Position numbers and translations under genes: made by a program
The notes under the pieces: generated by a model
Database searches by the model: none
Told to the model about the DNA's origin: nothing
What the model saw: only the letters and a program-made list of their open reading frames with translations
Assembly (NCBI GenBank): GCA_900539345.1
Contig: UQBS01000014.1
Coordinates: 1-51,846, forward strand
Length of the DNA stretch: 51,846 nucleotides
Origin: an uncultured Coriobacteriaceae bacterium
GTDB taxonomy: Bacteria; Actinomycetota; Coriobacteriia; Coriobacteriales; UMGS124
Direction: 5' to 3'
Shown: positions 25,201-34,110 of the stretch, piece by piece
Layout: every line of letters begins with the position of its first letter
Position numbering within the stretch: the first letter of the stretch is position 1

Positions 25201-25944
25201 GAACCAGGCACCGCCGCCTGCCTCAATCTCGAGCTCTGTCTGGAAAAGCCATGCGGGAATGGGAACCTTGCCCGAAAAGCCCCTATCGTTCACCAGCGCG
25301 ACCTCGACCACCCTCTTTGCCTGGCCGTCCTCGCGGCACTCGAGGCGCAGCAGCACGTCACCTTTGACGTGCTTGTCGACCACCCTGCCCGGCACGAGTT
25401 CCGAGAGGGCAACTGTGACACGCTCCTCCACCTGTTTGCGCCGGTAGGCATTGTGGTTGTACTCCTCCCCCTCCTCGCCGACAGAGTCAGGCTCGTAGGT
25501 CCCCCAGCGGCAGCGGACCGTGAACGACGGCAGGTCAGGCGGGACCTGAAAGCGCAGGCCCATGGACGCTGGAATCATGAAGCCCGAGCGGGGCGGCATG
25601 TCCAAGCCGTCGAGGTCGCCGGAGCTGTCCTGACCGGTACCGGCGAGCCCGTCGCCCTCGAGCAGAGCTTCTACCTCGTCGCTCGTCTCAGCGATGAGTT
25701 CATCCGCGTTTGCACCGAGCTGCGTGGGGGCAATGCGACCTACCAGGTATTTTGTGACAGGCGAGCAGAGCAGGCGCTCCTCCTCGCCCCCGGCGGGGCC
25801 GAGAATCTCTCGCCTAAGGATGTCGCATAGGTTCTCGCGCACCGACCACGACGTTCCGTCGAGCTCGTACCCTAAGTCGTATTCCTTCTGCTCCCACACG
25901 CGCTGCGAGGCCCGTCCGGAGCCCGGCGTCACTTTGGCTGCCAT
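22195..25944 (-). CDS. drmA: DISARM helicase DrmA
   Basis: Core DISARM superfamily 2 helicase, 1249 residues. Walker A is FFPTGGGKTEAYLG near residue 485, Walker B/DExH is DLIIQDELHLITG near 745, with a cysteine cluster (CPWCGRE ... CSDDTGEC) between them. The C-terminal helicase lobe includes TSMLQVGVDVPRLGLMMVVG and QASSRVGRDG, the arginine-finger motif. It acts with DrmB on invading DNA, as known from the family. The ATG at 25944 shares its A with the drmMI stop in a TGATG junction and follows GGGAG; a GTG one codon upstream is the alternative. The long N-terminal region (first 450 residues) has no motif I recognise. The gene is intact. Confidence 0.95.
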   Translation of the reverse strand: MAAKVTPGSGRASQRVWEQKEYDLGYELDGTSWSVRENLCDILRREILGPAGGEEERLLCSPVTKYLVGRIAPTQLGANADELIAETSDEVEALLEGDGLAGTGQDSSGDLDGLDMPPRSGFMIPASMGLRFQVPPDLPSFTVRCRWGTYEPDSVGEEGEEYNHNAYRRKQVEERVTVALSELVPGRVVDKHVKGDVLLRLECREDGQAKRVVEVALVNDRGFSGKVPIPAWLFQTELEIEAGGGAWFLPVHDWAEDSEFKRERDQEQRRINLQYRDRLEFAVGRTCSADWDEVPGTRRASAVRTTWLPTAEVPQVEAVSVPNAVLDMEALAKADAAGIEAGLRPIVEAYASWLDGQEAIAEGLPEHLCETAMDAVDEARQVSGQLSDGLAYLVSHDEAVLCFNFMNRVMADQRVRSQVAALRAVRPGAADVALEDEVRSGKFPHHWRVFQLAFVLMQVRAVMEPSCPVRSGDLARAQLIFFPTGGGKTEAYLGLAALTFAARRRQGRIQSPDGALGCDGVAVIMRYTLRLLTSQQFQRAAALVCAAELERRRSPEVWGDEPFRLGLWVGSGVTPKRVDEAARQLKAVNERSSRRVDALQLHSCPWCGRELGPSDVTVDETLGRVYVHCSDDTGECPFAQGGEVAEGLPVVSTDEEVYRLVPSFIIGTVDKFARLAREGEAASIFGYVGRKCDRHGYVPLLDDAGKSDYGSCPIKDNGYHPSKHGHPVAYVHPCDRLRPPDLIIQDELHLITGALGTTVGLFEVAIDSLCTWLAADGARVRPLVVASSATVRNVADQVRGLYGRDVTVFPPQVVSASDTFFSKEVTPGSGSPGRRYVGVCSTGVRLTTAEVQTATVLMKGAQLLFDRTCDMPANPADPYMTLVGYFSATRELAGMARYMQDDVSTALRRLDPRSGFHRRTGTLFGELNIGELTSRISSNDIVSTLGRMASVFDRYYSTQALGERLEARNAGKALAASRSGGEAPYDTVLATSMLQVGVDVPRLGLMMVVGQPKNTAEYIQASSRVGRDGSRPGLVVTLGNWARPRDLAHFEQFRAYHESFYAKVEPLSVTPFSTTSLERGAAGLLVSAVRVMDAHRQGGLNPDAAACKVVEAQSEVDALIERVLLPRILAASDDASASFARGQLGNRLCQWVDAVEDARQEGSKLVYEKASESSGKKALLLSAEGLGPGVAKAFSVANSMREVQPEINILVSPDRERLLFKMSKAPAWSIQAGFESEGESEGERDGVDE

Positions 25945-28900
25945 CACTTGTCTCCCTTCGGCTCCGCGGCGTAGCGCTCGTGATTAAGTTCGAGCAGGCG
26001 TTCGAGAATCTCGCTCCGTGCCTCGGGGCAAACCGTCCATCGCACCATCTTGCGGTACTCGTGGAACCCGTGACACAGTGGCACGTCGCCCCACCCGTAG
26101 GCTGCCATGACGGCCTCGTCGAGGCGCTGGTGGATGTCGCGCATCTTCGCGACGTCAGGGTCGGACTCCGACAGCACGCGGGGGTCGTTCACGAGGTTGT
26201 AGAGCGCAGTGAGGCCCAAATCGCGGCGCACCATGATTTCCCCGCGAGATTCATCGAGCTCTCTGCCGATTGCATCCAACAAGTCACTTCCTTCAGGCAA
26301 GGGAAAAGTCTCGAACACGTCCGAGGGCGTGTATCGCACGTCCCCCTTCATTCCCGATCCCCACTTAGTAACCCAAAGCTGGTGCATCGAAGAGGACAGC
26401 ACCGCCTGAAACGAGTAGGATTCCGACGCGAAGACCCCCACGGCATGGGAGAAGCACCAATTGGAGGGATATCGCCGAGGCATAAGCGTATTGCTGGTCA
26501 ACGTGAGAACAAGAACCTCCTTAAAGGGTGCAATTGCTTTTCGCATGGCAGGCCTTGTCCTCAGATACTGCCACCATGGGACATTTAGAACGTTCGGGTC
26601 TTTCTTCTTGCAGCGTTCCTCTTTAACCTTCTCCTCGGTCCTTTTAAATGGGCGGATGTATCGCGATGCAACCCCCTCGTCCCTTTCGTTAAAATCTATA
26701 ATCCATCTTGTTGCGGAGCAATCGGGTCGAGAGTTCAGATTCTCCCCGTTGAGATATGGGAACAGAACTTCGGCGTTGCGGGGGTCGTCCTCAATCCACT
26801 CCCTCGCCTCCTCGGGCTCCACAATAAAGCCCTCGCCCAGAACGATGCACCCCTGGAACGCAATCCCCGCGTTTTCTGCCAGCCGGAACGGCTTGCCCTC
26901 GACACGGCCTTGCGGCTCGAGGAGAGTCGAGATCTTTGCCGTCTCCTTGCCGTCGCAAACGCGCGCAACACCGTCCGGAAGGCCTCCCTTGCGGCCCCAA
27001 ACCGCCGCATACTCGAGGCTCGCGCTGCTCACGGGCCACTTCTCCGAACGCACGGCCCTGGAGATGGCAAACCCCTCGGAGACGAGGCGGTCGAGGCCAA
27101 CCTCGCGCGTCGCACCCTGCGCGATGGTGTTCGTGGCGAGCAGGCCGAGGGTGCCCCCCTCCTTCAACAGGTTGTACGCCCGCAGGAAAAAGTACGCGCA
27201 TAGGTCGGCGGAGCCCTTGGCCCCGCCTGCGAGCATGTTGACGAACCAGTCGCGCACGTTCGTTCCCATGGAGCCCGTGAGCTTCTGACCGCCGAGGAAG
27301 GGTGGGTTGCCAATCACGGCTGAGAAACCGGGGTTTGCCCCGTCAAACACCTCGGGCATCAGCAGGGGCCAGTGCACGCACTTCCAACGCTCGTAGTCCG
27401 TATTCACGGTCGGCGTGAGGCCCTCCTCGAGCAGGGCGTTAAGCTTGGACTCATCCCGCCGGTCACCGTCGCTGTCGGCAGGGTAGGCACGCGCCACCGC
27501 CAGCGAGAGCCTGTCGAGCTGCTCGTTGAGCTTCTTACTGGGCTTGCCGCCCACGATGAGTCCGGCGGCCACGAGCCCGTCGGCAACGCGCTCGAGCGAC
27601 TCGGTGATGCCGTCGTACACCTCCATCTGGAAGCCCTTGTAGCTCAGCGTGCGCATGGGGTCGTTCTCACTGATATCCGAAGACAGCGACCGGCGCAGCT
27701 CGCGCGCTCTCGTCATGATGTCATCGATGTTCTGGCTCCTAGCAAACACGCGGGCGCCGTCGTCGAGCGCGAAAAGCGCCTGCGTGTTGCTCTTACCCAC
27801 CGTGCGCGGACGTCCGTCCAGGGAGAGGTACCTCACCTGGTCGAGGCTTGTCACTCCGAGGAGGGTGTTGCCCACGAACACCTTGTTGTCGACGAAGCTG
27901 AACGGGCGCGTGCGGTCGAGTGACACGAGCCACAGGGACAGCTTGCACATCTCGACGGCCATCTCGTTGATGTCAACGCCGTAGAGGCAGTTGGAGACCA
28001 CGAGCCTCGTCGCCGTCTGCATGCGCCTCTCCGGGGCGAGCTCCTCGTTGAGCCCGTGCTCGGCCCAGGCGGCGCAGAGCTGGCCCGCCAGGTAGCGCGC
28101 GGCAGCCACAAGGAACGCGCCCGACCCGCAGGCGATGTCCGCGACTTTGAGCGAGAGGATTTCATCGGGCCCGATGCGGCGCCACTTGGCCTTGTCGGAT
28201 GTCTGGTGGGGCCCGGGGTTGTACACGAGGGGCTCAAGGGCGTGCCGTACGACGTCCTCCGCGAGGAAGCGCGGAGTGTAGTGCGCGCCGGCGTCCTTGC
28301 GGCTCGAGGTGGCGCGCACATAGAGCGAGCCCTCGCCATACACGACGGGCTTGCCGCGCAGGTCGCGCCGGATTATGGGCATAAAGGGCAGGAGCCTCGC
28401 CTGGAGCTCTGGGTCGCGCGCGGCCTGCAGGACCAGGCTTTGGTCCTCGAGGGTGACGCCTGACTTGAGATCCTTCTCGTACGTCTTGGCAGACGGCATG
28501 GCGGTCTTGGTGAGGAGGTCCTCCTTTTTGAGGAAGTCCACAATGCCTTTCGCGAGCTCCACAGGGTCGGCGCAGGATTTCTCAGCAAGCGCCTCGAGGT
28601 CCTCGAGCGCGACTTCGGGCTCGTCCTCCGCCTTGCCCTTGAGGCCCACGACGCAGCGTGGTGCCTTTTCGCAGGTGAAACCGAGCAGGCCCTCGTAGAT
28701 GTAGCCGATCTGCTCGACGTCCACTTCCTTGAACGACAGCCTGCGCGGAACCGGGTCGCCCTTCACGGTAATCTCCTGGACGCTGCGCAGCACGTGGAGC
28801 ATCACGCGGTCGCTCACGGTCACGAGGAGTGCACCCTGGTCGTCTGTCTGCGTCAGGAAAGGGTGACGCGCGGGGTCGAAGACCGAGCCGCCGTAGGCCG

Positions 28901-30056
28901 GCAGGCGCATGTCCTCAAACGTGGCACCCGAGAAGAGGGCGTTGGAGGTCGCGAGCAGGCGATGCCAGGTGAGGGAGGTGCCGTCCATGGACTCAGACCC
29001 CTCGTCCTCTTTCCTCGCCTTGAGCTCGTCGAGCACGCCGGCAAGGCCGTAGCCCATCGAGAAGAGGGCGCCGGAGGGCAGTAGGTCGCGCTCCTGGGCA
29101 AACAGCAGGAACACGATGCGCATCATGACGCATACGGCAGCCTCGTAGACTTCGGAGGGGCCTACGAGCGAGCCCGTCCTGGGATCGACCACTCGAGAGA
29201 CGCCCGACTCGTCAAAGGCAGCAACCAGCAGCTCGACGGCACGGCGAACCTGCCTGCCGAGGGACTCGGTCACCTCCTCGGCCTCGCTCACGGAGTCGGC
29301 GAACATTTTAGACAGCTTGGTGCCGTTCAGACCGCGGTCAAGCAGGCGCACGTCAAGCAGGCGCGCAAAGGCATCCCGGACGCACCTCTCCTCGGCCCAG
29401 GTGAGGGAGTCCGTCATGCCCCATGCGCACGACCCGTCCTTGGGTGCGCTCACGAGCGCCCACCACCGGCCGTCGGTCACGACGCCCACCGAGCACTCCG
29501 AGGCCTGCCCACGCAGAATGCATGCCATGCGGTCGATGGCGTTGGCGGACCATCCGTCGGAGGGGTAGTTTTTGTCGAGGGCCTCCACCTGGGGGTCCAC
29601 TACGAGCACGTACGCGAGGACACGGCCGCCCTGCACAAGAGCGCCCGTCGGGGTGCAGCAAGCGACCCCATCCGGCGAGAAGGCCTTTGCCGCAGCGCAC
29701 GGCGAACCAGCCGCCTGGGACGTCTCATAGCGGGCGCCCCACCCAACCAGCTCGGTCAGGACCGCCTCGACCCACTTGTCGCGGGCAAGTCGAACCGCGC
29801 CGAAACTCTGCTGGACACTGTGGGCGCCGCTTGCGAGAACGTCGGCATGCCATGCGTCCCATGCCGGGACGAACGCCTCGAAGGCATCGCGCACGACGCG
29901 CAGCTTGTCCTTATCTGTCAGTGCCGGCACACCCGTGGGCCAGACGGACTTGAGGACTGGCACTGAGAGGAACGCGCCCTCCCTTTGGAGGAGCTCGAGC
30001 CACTCGCGGTGCATGTCAGACGGGCTCTTCTTGCCACCCCGCGCGTAAGCGGCCAT
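25944..30056 (-). CDS. drmMI: DISARM adenine-specific DNA methyltransferase DrmMI
   Basis: Class 1 DISARM modification enzyme, 1370 residues, of the large gamma-type adenine methyltransferase family (PglX/BREX- and type IIG-like). Visible motifs: GAHYTP (about 590-595), S-adenosylmethionine motif I VADIACGSGAFLVAA (about 638-652) and the catalytic VIGNPPFLGG (NPPF about 917-920); a target-recognition region follows (LFPYLNGENLN, TPSDVFETFPLPEG). It is expected to mark host DNA so that DISARM ignores it; the target sequence cannot be read. No nuclease domain is obvious. The start at 30056 makes a TGATG junction with drmD and has AAGGAAGA upstream; an ATG five codons earlier is the alternative. 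Confidence 0.95.
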   Translation of the reverse strand: MAAYARGGKKSPSDMHREWLELLQREGAFLSVPVLKSVWPTGVPALTDKDKLRVVRDAFEAFVPAWDAWHADVLASGAHSVQQSFGAVRLARDKWVEAVLTELVGWGARYETSQAAGSPCAAAKAFSPDGVACCTPTGALVQGGRVLAYVLVVDPQVEALDKNYPSDGWSANAIDRMACILRGQASECSVGVVTDGRWWALVSAPKDGSCAWGMTDSLTWAEERCVRDAFARLLDVRLLDRGLNGTKLSKMFADSVSEAEEVTESLGRQVRRAVELLVAAFDESGVSRVVDPRTGSLVGPSEVYEAAVCVMMRIVFLLFAQERDLLPSGALFSMGYGLAGVLDELKARKEDEGSESMDGTSLTWHRLLATSNALFSGATFEDMRLPAYGGSVFDPARHPFLTQTDDQGALLVTVSDRVMLHVLRSVQEITVKGDPVPRRLSFKEVDVEQIGYIYEGLLGFTCEKAPRCVVGLKGKAEDEPEVALEDLEALAEKSCADPVELAKGIVDFLKKEDLLTKTAMPSAKTYEKDLKSGVTLEDQSLVLQAARDPELQARLLPFMPIIRRDLRGKPVVYGEGSLYVRATSSRKDAGAHYTPRFLAEDVVRHALEPLVYNPGPHQTSDKAKWRRIGPDEILSLKVADIACGSGAFLVAAARYLAGQLCAAWAEHGLNEELAPERRMQTATRLVVSNCLYGVDINEMAVEMCKLSLWLVSLDRTRPFSFVDNKVFVGNTLLGVTSLDQVRYLSLDGRPRTVGKSNTQALFALDDGARVFARSQNIDDIMTRARELRRSLSSDISENDPMRTLSYKGFQMEVYDGITESLERVADGLVAAGLIVGGKPSKKLNEQLDRLSLAVARAYPADSDGDRRDESKLNALLEEGLTPTVNTDYERWKCVHWPLLMPEVFDGANPGFSAVIGNPPFLGGQKLTGSMGTNVRDWFVNMLAGGAKGSADLCAYFFLRAYNLLKEGGTLGLLATNTIAQGATREVGLDRLVSEGFAISRAVRSEKWPVSSASLEYAAVWGRKGGLPDGVARVCDGKETAKISTLLEPQGRVEGKPFRLAENAGIAFQGCIVLGEGFIVEPEEAREWIEDDPRNAEVLFPYLNGENLNSRPDCSATRWIIDFNERDEGVASRYIRPFKRTEEKVKEERCKKKDPNVLNVPWWQYLRTRPAMRKAIAPFKEVLVLTLTSNTLMPRRYPSNWCFSHAVGVFASESYSFQAVLSSSMHQLWVTKWGSGMKGDVRYTPSDVFETFPLPEGSDLLDAIGRELDESRGEIMVRRDLGLTALYNLVNDPRVLSESDPDVAKMRDIHQRLDEAVMAAYGWGDVPLCHGFHEYRKMVRWTVCPEARSEILERLLELNHERYAAEPKGDK

Positions 30057-33000
30057 CAGTCTTCCTTCCATTCGTCAGCGTCCTGGGGGCTCACGGCGAA
30101 AACGAGCGCCGCGATGGTGCAGTAGGGCCTGATGTCGCGGTAGCGCTCCCTCACCAGGGCAAGCTCGCGTTCGCGCTCGTCGGCAAGGGTGTCCAGCCTT
30201 CCCTCGATGGCCTTCATGTCGCGCTGACGCTGCCTGCGCTGTTCGTCGGGCCACAGGTCCAGCATGAGCTGGGCCCCGTCCTCCTCGCGCAGATCATCGA
30301 GCGACTGGCGCAGGTTCTCGGCAAACGCCGCATAGATGCCTCCGACGCGCTCGACCTCGCCTTCCTCCCTTGCCTTGAGGCTCTCGGCCACAGCGTCCTT
30401 CCTCGTGACGGCGCGCCGCTCGACCTCCTGCTCGAGGCGAGTGCGCATGTGCCCACCCGATGCGGACCACATCCGGGAAAGATGGCCGAGCACCGCCGGG
30501 CCGGCAAGCTCAAGTTCACCTACGTCGAGGGCTCCGTCCAGAAGCTCCAGGACCTTGCCCTCGGCCATGTTGGAACCGCGGAATCGGATACCCGCCACGA
30601 AGACCTCCTCGTGGACGCGCAGGCCTCCCCTGCCCACGAGCACCAGGCGAGCCACCGCCGCGGCGCAGGTGGTCTCGAGCCCGGGAACCACGAGGGCCGT
30701 CACGCGGTTGAGCCCACCGCTGGTGCCGTAGAGGTTGCCGCGCAGGGTACGTGAGGCCTTTCGGACCAAGGCGCTACCCAAATGGACGTACACGAGACCA
30801 GGGTCGGACTTTGCAGCCTCTCCGTCGAAGGTTACGGGACGGACCACGTCGGGCCTGAGGCGCGTGCACAGGCCCCTCTTGACGGATTTCCACGAGTCGT
30901 TGAGGGGCGGAATTCGAAACGCTCCGGGCTTGCCAGGAACCGGCTCAAGCGAAGGCTGGTTCGTGAGCCTCAGGGCCACGTCCACCACGCGCCTTTCGGC
31001 CTCGGGCGAGATATGCAGGGCCTCGCGGCTGCGCTCGTACCCGCGCTCGAGCTCTGTGAGCTGGCGGTTGAGCTCCATACCACCAGCAAGGGCCCTGTTG
31101 ATGGCGTCCTCGCTCGCGCGCTGCCCGCGCGTCGCCGCACGGTTGCGCTTGGTGCGCGTGTAGTGCTCGAAGACCTCGTCGTCAATGAGCTGGTTTGCGG
31201 CGCCCAGGTCGTGCAGCGTCGTGGCAACCTTACCGGCGATGCGCCCCATGAACGAGAGCTCACCCGCGAGCATACCCGAAGAGGACCCTGTGGGCTCGAA
31301 GTAAAAGATTTCGGGGACACAACGCTGTCCGTAGCGGTCGATGCGGCCGATGCGCTGCTCAAGGCGTGAGGGGTTGAAGGGCACGTCGAAGTTCACCAGG
31401 CGGTGGCACCAATCCTGCAAGTCGATACCTTCGCCGGCCGCGTCGGTGGCGAGCAGAACACGAACGGGCTCTTCCGCCGGATCGGCGCAGAAACGGGCGC
31501 GGACGAGCTCACGCTCGTCGGATTCGGTCGCACCCTGGATAACTGCAAGCCTGTCTTCGTCATAGCCCGCTGCCCGCAGGACCGTGAGCATCCAGGAAAG
31601 CGTGTCGGCGTACTCAGTGAAAACGACGACGCGCTCGTCAGACCACTTGCCTTCGGGGCGACACACGCTGTCAAGGTAGCCTTCGAGGGCCTTCAGACGC
31701 GAATTGGCGCGCGCCTCATACCCGGCTCCCCAATCCGCGAGGCCGCGGAGGTCCGCGTCGCTTGCCGCGGACAGGGGCCCGTCGCTCTTTGCCCGGCAGA
31801 GCGCCTCGCACTCCGGCTGGGTGTCGAGGCCTTCCTCCATGTCGGATTGCCCGGAGCCCATGACCTCGTAGTAGTAGTCCTCGCAGTCGTCCCAGTCAAA
31901 CGCGTCATCCGGCGCAGCCATATAGCCCTCGAGCGTGCGGGAGAAGGCCCAGGGGCTCGAGAGGAAGCGCTTCTGGAGCAGCAACGCCGCAATGCCCAGC
32001 GACCGCTTGGCGCCTTTGGCGCCCGCCGACTCCTTGAGCAGGTCGCACAGCTTCGAATACCGTTGCTCCTCTCCGGGCTCGGTGTCAAAGGGTATGGATT
32101 TGATGACGCGCTTCTTGAAACCGCGCTCCGCGATGTCGGTCTTAAGGCGGCGGACGGTGACCTCTGACAGGGCCTTCTGGTCCACGTTGGCGCCGCGGGA
32201 GAAGCGGCGGGAGTCGACCATCTCGAGCAGGGCCGTAAAAGACTCGGTGTAACCGTTGTGGGGCGTTGCGGAAAGGAACAGTCGGTGCTCGCACATGACG
32301 GCAAGCTCGCGCACGGCCACCGTGCGCTTGGAGTCCACGGCGTAGCCGCGGCCTCCCCCTGCTGCGGTGGGGGCGGCGGGGGCGACGTGGTGGGCCTCGT
32401 CAACGACGAGCGCATCGAAGGCATAGGACCTCGCCGTATCGGCGGAACGCGCCTCGGCGTACACCTCGTTGAGCATGCGTTGGGCGCGGGGCATCGAGAG
32501 CCAGTCCATGCTCACGATGACACGCGGGTACAGGCGGAATGGGTTGGCAGCGAGACCGAAGGTCCTGCGGGCTTCCGCTATGGCCGCCGAGTCCACAATC
32601 TGGAACTCCAGGCCAAACTTCTCGCGCATCTCGTCCTGCCACTTCACGCGAAGCGACGGGGGACAGACAATTATGACCGTGCGGGCACGGTGACGCAGCA
32701 ACAGCTCCTCGAGCACCAGGCCAGCCTCGATGGTCTTACCCAGGCCGACGTCGTCGGCAAGCAGCAGGTTCGTGCGCGGAGCCGAAAGGGCGCGGCGCAG
32801 CGGCTCCAACTGGTAAGGCTCGAGGTTGGCCCCCGTACGGAAGGGAGACTGAAACGCGCGGTCGTCGGCGTTGGTCACGGCGCCCCAGCGCATGGCGTCC
32901 ACAAAGGCCCCCAGGGTGTTGGGGTCGTCGAACCTCTGCGGGTCAACCGACTCGGGCAATCCCTGCTCCTGGACGATAAAGCATCCTACCTCGAGCTCCC

Positions 33001-33208
33001 AGACAACAGAAAGCTCCTCGCCCATGCGGTCCTCGGCCAGGGACTGCAATGACACTTCGTGCTGCAGCCGTCCCGACACCTCGTCGGCGGGACTGCGGTC
33101 CAACCCCTGGACGCGTACGTCGGTTACGGCCCAAACAGAGCCGCGAACGTTCACTACATTGCCCACCTCTGGGATCAATGGAACCGTACGCTCTCCAACG
33201 CCTGCCAT
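30056..33208 (-). CDS. drmD: DISARM SNF2-like helicase DrmD
   Basis: First gene of the DISARM operon and the marker of class 1. Superfamily 2/SNF2 ATPase of 1050 residues: LLADDVGLGKTIEAG (Walker A, about 150-164), VVDEAHH (about 268-274), LFLSATPHNG, and the second lobe with VVFTEYADTL, LLATDAAGEGIDLQDW and RLEQRIGRIDRYGQ. Long charged helices follow toward the C-terminus. ATG 33208 is chosen because GAGGAGG stands 8 bases upstream; the frame stays open to 33301 but the earlier ATGs have no ribosome binding site. A terminator at 33429-33472 separates it from the small genes upstream, so its promoter lies in 33209-33428, where only a weak TACAAT (33274-33269, minus strand) could be seen. Confidence 0.94.
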   Translation of the reverse strand: MAGVGERTVPLIPEVGNVVNVRGSVWAVTDVRVQGLDRSPADEVSGRLQHEVSLQSLAEDRMGEELSVVWELEVGCFIVQEQGLPESVDPQRFDDPNTLGAFVDAMRWGAVTNADDRAFQSPFRTGANLEPYQLEPLRRALSAPRTNLLLADDVGLGKTIEAGLVLEELLLRHRARTVIIVCPPSLRVKWQDEMREKFGLEFQIVDSAAIAEARRTFGLAANPFRLYPRVIVSMDWLSMPRAQRMLNEVYAEARSADTARSYAFDALVVDEAHHVAPAAPTAAGGGRGYAVDSKRTVAVRELAVMCEHRLFLSATPHNGYTESFTALLEMVDSRRFSRGANVDQKALSEVTVRRLKTDIAERGFKKRVIKSIPFDTEPGEEQRYSKLCDLLKESAGAKGAKRSLGIAALLLQKRFLSSPWAFSRTLEGYMAAPDDAFDWDDCEDYYYEVMGSGQSDMEEGLDTQPECEALCRAKSDGPLSAASDADLRGLADWGAGYEARANSRLKALEGYLDSVCRPEGKWSDERVVVFTEYADTLSWMLTVLRAAGYDEDRLAVIQGATESDERELVRARFCADPAEEPVRVLLATDAAGEGIDLQDWCHRLVNFDVPFNPSRLEQRIGRIDRYGQRCVPEIFYFEPTGSSSGMLAGELSFMGRIAGKVATTLHDLGAANQLIDDEVFEHYTRTKRNRAATRGQRASEDAINRALAGGMELNRQLTELERGYERSREALHISPEAERRVVDVALRLTNQPSLEPVPGKPGAFRIPPLNDSWKSVKRGLCTRLRPDVVRPVTFDGEAAKSDPGLVYVHLGSALVRKASRTLRGNLYGTSGGLNRVTALVVPGLETTCAAAVARLVLVGRGGLRVHEEVFVAGIRFRGSNMAEGKVLELLDGALDVGELELAGPAVLGHLSRMWSASGGHMRTRLEQEVERRAVTRKDAVAESLKAREEGEVERVGGIYAAFAENLRQSLDDLREEDGAQLMLDLWPDEQRRQRQRDMKAIEGRLDTLADERERELALVRERYRDIRPYCTIAALVFAVSPQDADEWKED

Positions 33209-33428
33209 GGTCGGGACCTCCTCGTATCCGCGCAGCACCGAAGTGCCGGGCCTTCCTGCAAGCATTGAATTGTAACCCACGAACGACACGTAATCCCTCA
33301 TATTTGCGGGTAAGGCGTCGCCTTGCAGGGTTCAGAACTCGAGGAGGCTATCAAGCCGCCTTTCCCGGCCGCCACAAGTCGGCAAAACAAATGGCATGCC
33401 CCAACAACCGACGCCCCCATATCAGAAA

Positions 33429-33472
33429 GGCCCCGTCGGCATGGAAGCACATGGCTCTTTGCCGGCGGGGTC
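33429..33472. terminator. Bidirectional terminator upstream of DISARM operon
   Basis: GGCCCCGTCGGC (33429-33440) pairs with GCCGGCGGGGTC (33461-33472) over 12 positions with two wobble pairs, 20-base loop, AGAAA before and TTTCG after. It insulates the DISARM operon from the small genes upstream. Confidence 0.65.
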
Positions 33473-33572
33473 TTTCGTATGCCCGCTTCTGTTGATGGCG
33501 TCCGCGACCACGGAACTCTCTCTCGCCCGTTGGCGATAGGCACCCGCCGCGAAGCCGGCGAGATACCAGCCC

Positions 33573-33737
33573 CTACCGATACTCCTTGCCGCTGTCCTTG
33601 CGCAGGCTGCCCAGCGTTTTGTCCTTGCGAGCCTTCCTACCATCGGGGTTCCTGATTGTGCCTGTAGGGAAATCATGCTTCTTCTCGTAGGTCCCCACCG
33701 TGCAGTCGCTCCTGGTCTTCCTTACGTGCCCGAACAT
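33573..33737 (-). CDS. Small basic hypothetical protein (54 aa)
   Basis: A 54-residue, strongly basic protein: MFGHVRKTRSDCTVGTYEKK, then HDFPTGTIRNPDGRKARKDK and TLGSLRKDSGKEYR. The ATG follows GGAGG at 6 bases. Composition suggests a DNA- or RNA-binding role, but I recognise no characterised family. It is the last of three very small genes in a row (70, 48 and 54 residues) upstream of the DISARM operon, followed by a terminator. It could be a conserved small protein or a DISARM-associated accessory. Confidence 0.6.
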   Translation of the reverse strand: MFGHVRKTRSDCTVGTYEKKHDFPTGTIRNPDGRKARKDKTLGSLRKDSGKEYR

Positions 33738-33754
33738 TGCCCGCCTCCGTTTTC

Positions 33755-33901
33755 TCAAGATCTCGCAAGCTCACGGACCCTCACGCCCCAGCGCCGAAGC
33801 GCCTCTCGCCCCTGGTCTTTACCCAAAAGCATGAGGCAATTCACTTGCTTGACACACAAATCCTGGCCTAAAGCCGGAGCCCGCCACCCGTTGTTCGTCA
33901 C
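33755..33901 (-). CDS. Overlooked 48-aa ORF coupled to upstream gene by GTGA overlap
   Basis: A short frame of 48 codons starting at a GTG that overlaps the stop of the upstream 70-residue gene (GAGTGACG, a 4-base GTGA overlap), the classic sign of translational coupling. It encodes MTNNGWRAPALGQDLCVKQV, then NCLMLLGKDQGREALRRWGV and RVRELARS, a mildly basic, probably helical peptide. It ends 17 bases before the start of the 54-residue gene, whose ribosome binding site follows directly. No family is recognised. The alternative is a chance open frame, but the overlap and spacing argue for a three-gene operon. Confidence 0.5.
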   Translation of the reverse strand: MTNNGWRAPALGQDLCVKQVNCLMLLGKDQGREALRRWGVRVRELARS

Positions 33902-34110
33902 TCGTCCACTTCAATGACTTCGTAGTCGCAGTCGTCGGTTTCGCCAAACGGGTAGTCCCCGGGATTTGACAGATAGAGGATCTCCCCACCCTCGCGATAA
34001 CAAGCGCAGGTGTCTATCCCGGCATCATTTGCCTCCTTCTCGGTGTCGTAGACCTCTTCGAGCTCCTCGTCCTCTCCGTCGGAATAGTGCATGACAACCT
34101 TGTACTTCAC
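33898..34110 (-). CDS. Small acidic hypothetical protein (70 aa)
   Basis: A 70-residue acidic protein: MKYKVVMHYSDGEDEELEEV, then YDTEKEANDAGIDTCACYRE, then a tail rich in Asp and Glu ending VIEVDE. The pattern, with a beta-strand start, a YDTEKEA helix, a conserved CxC and NPGDYP, resembles a family of small uncharacterised proteins from gut anaerobes (from memory, unnamed). A GTG start at 34110 is chosen because GGAGGGGATGC lies upstream; longer frames lack a site. It heads the three-gene cluster of tiny ORFs. Strong acidity is reminiscent of DNA-mimic anti-restriction proteins, but that is speculation. Confidence 0.6.
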   Translation of the reverse strand: MKYKVVMHYSDGEDEELEEVYDTEKEANDAGIDTCACYREGGEILYLSNPGDYPFGETDDCDYEVIEVDE

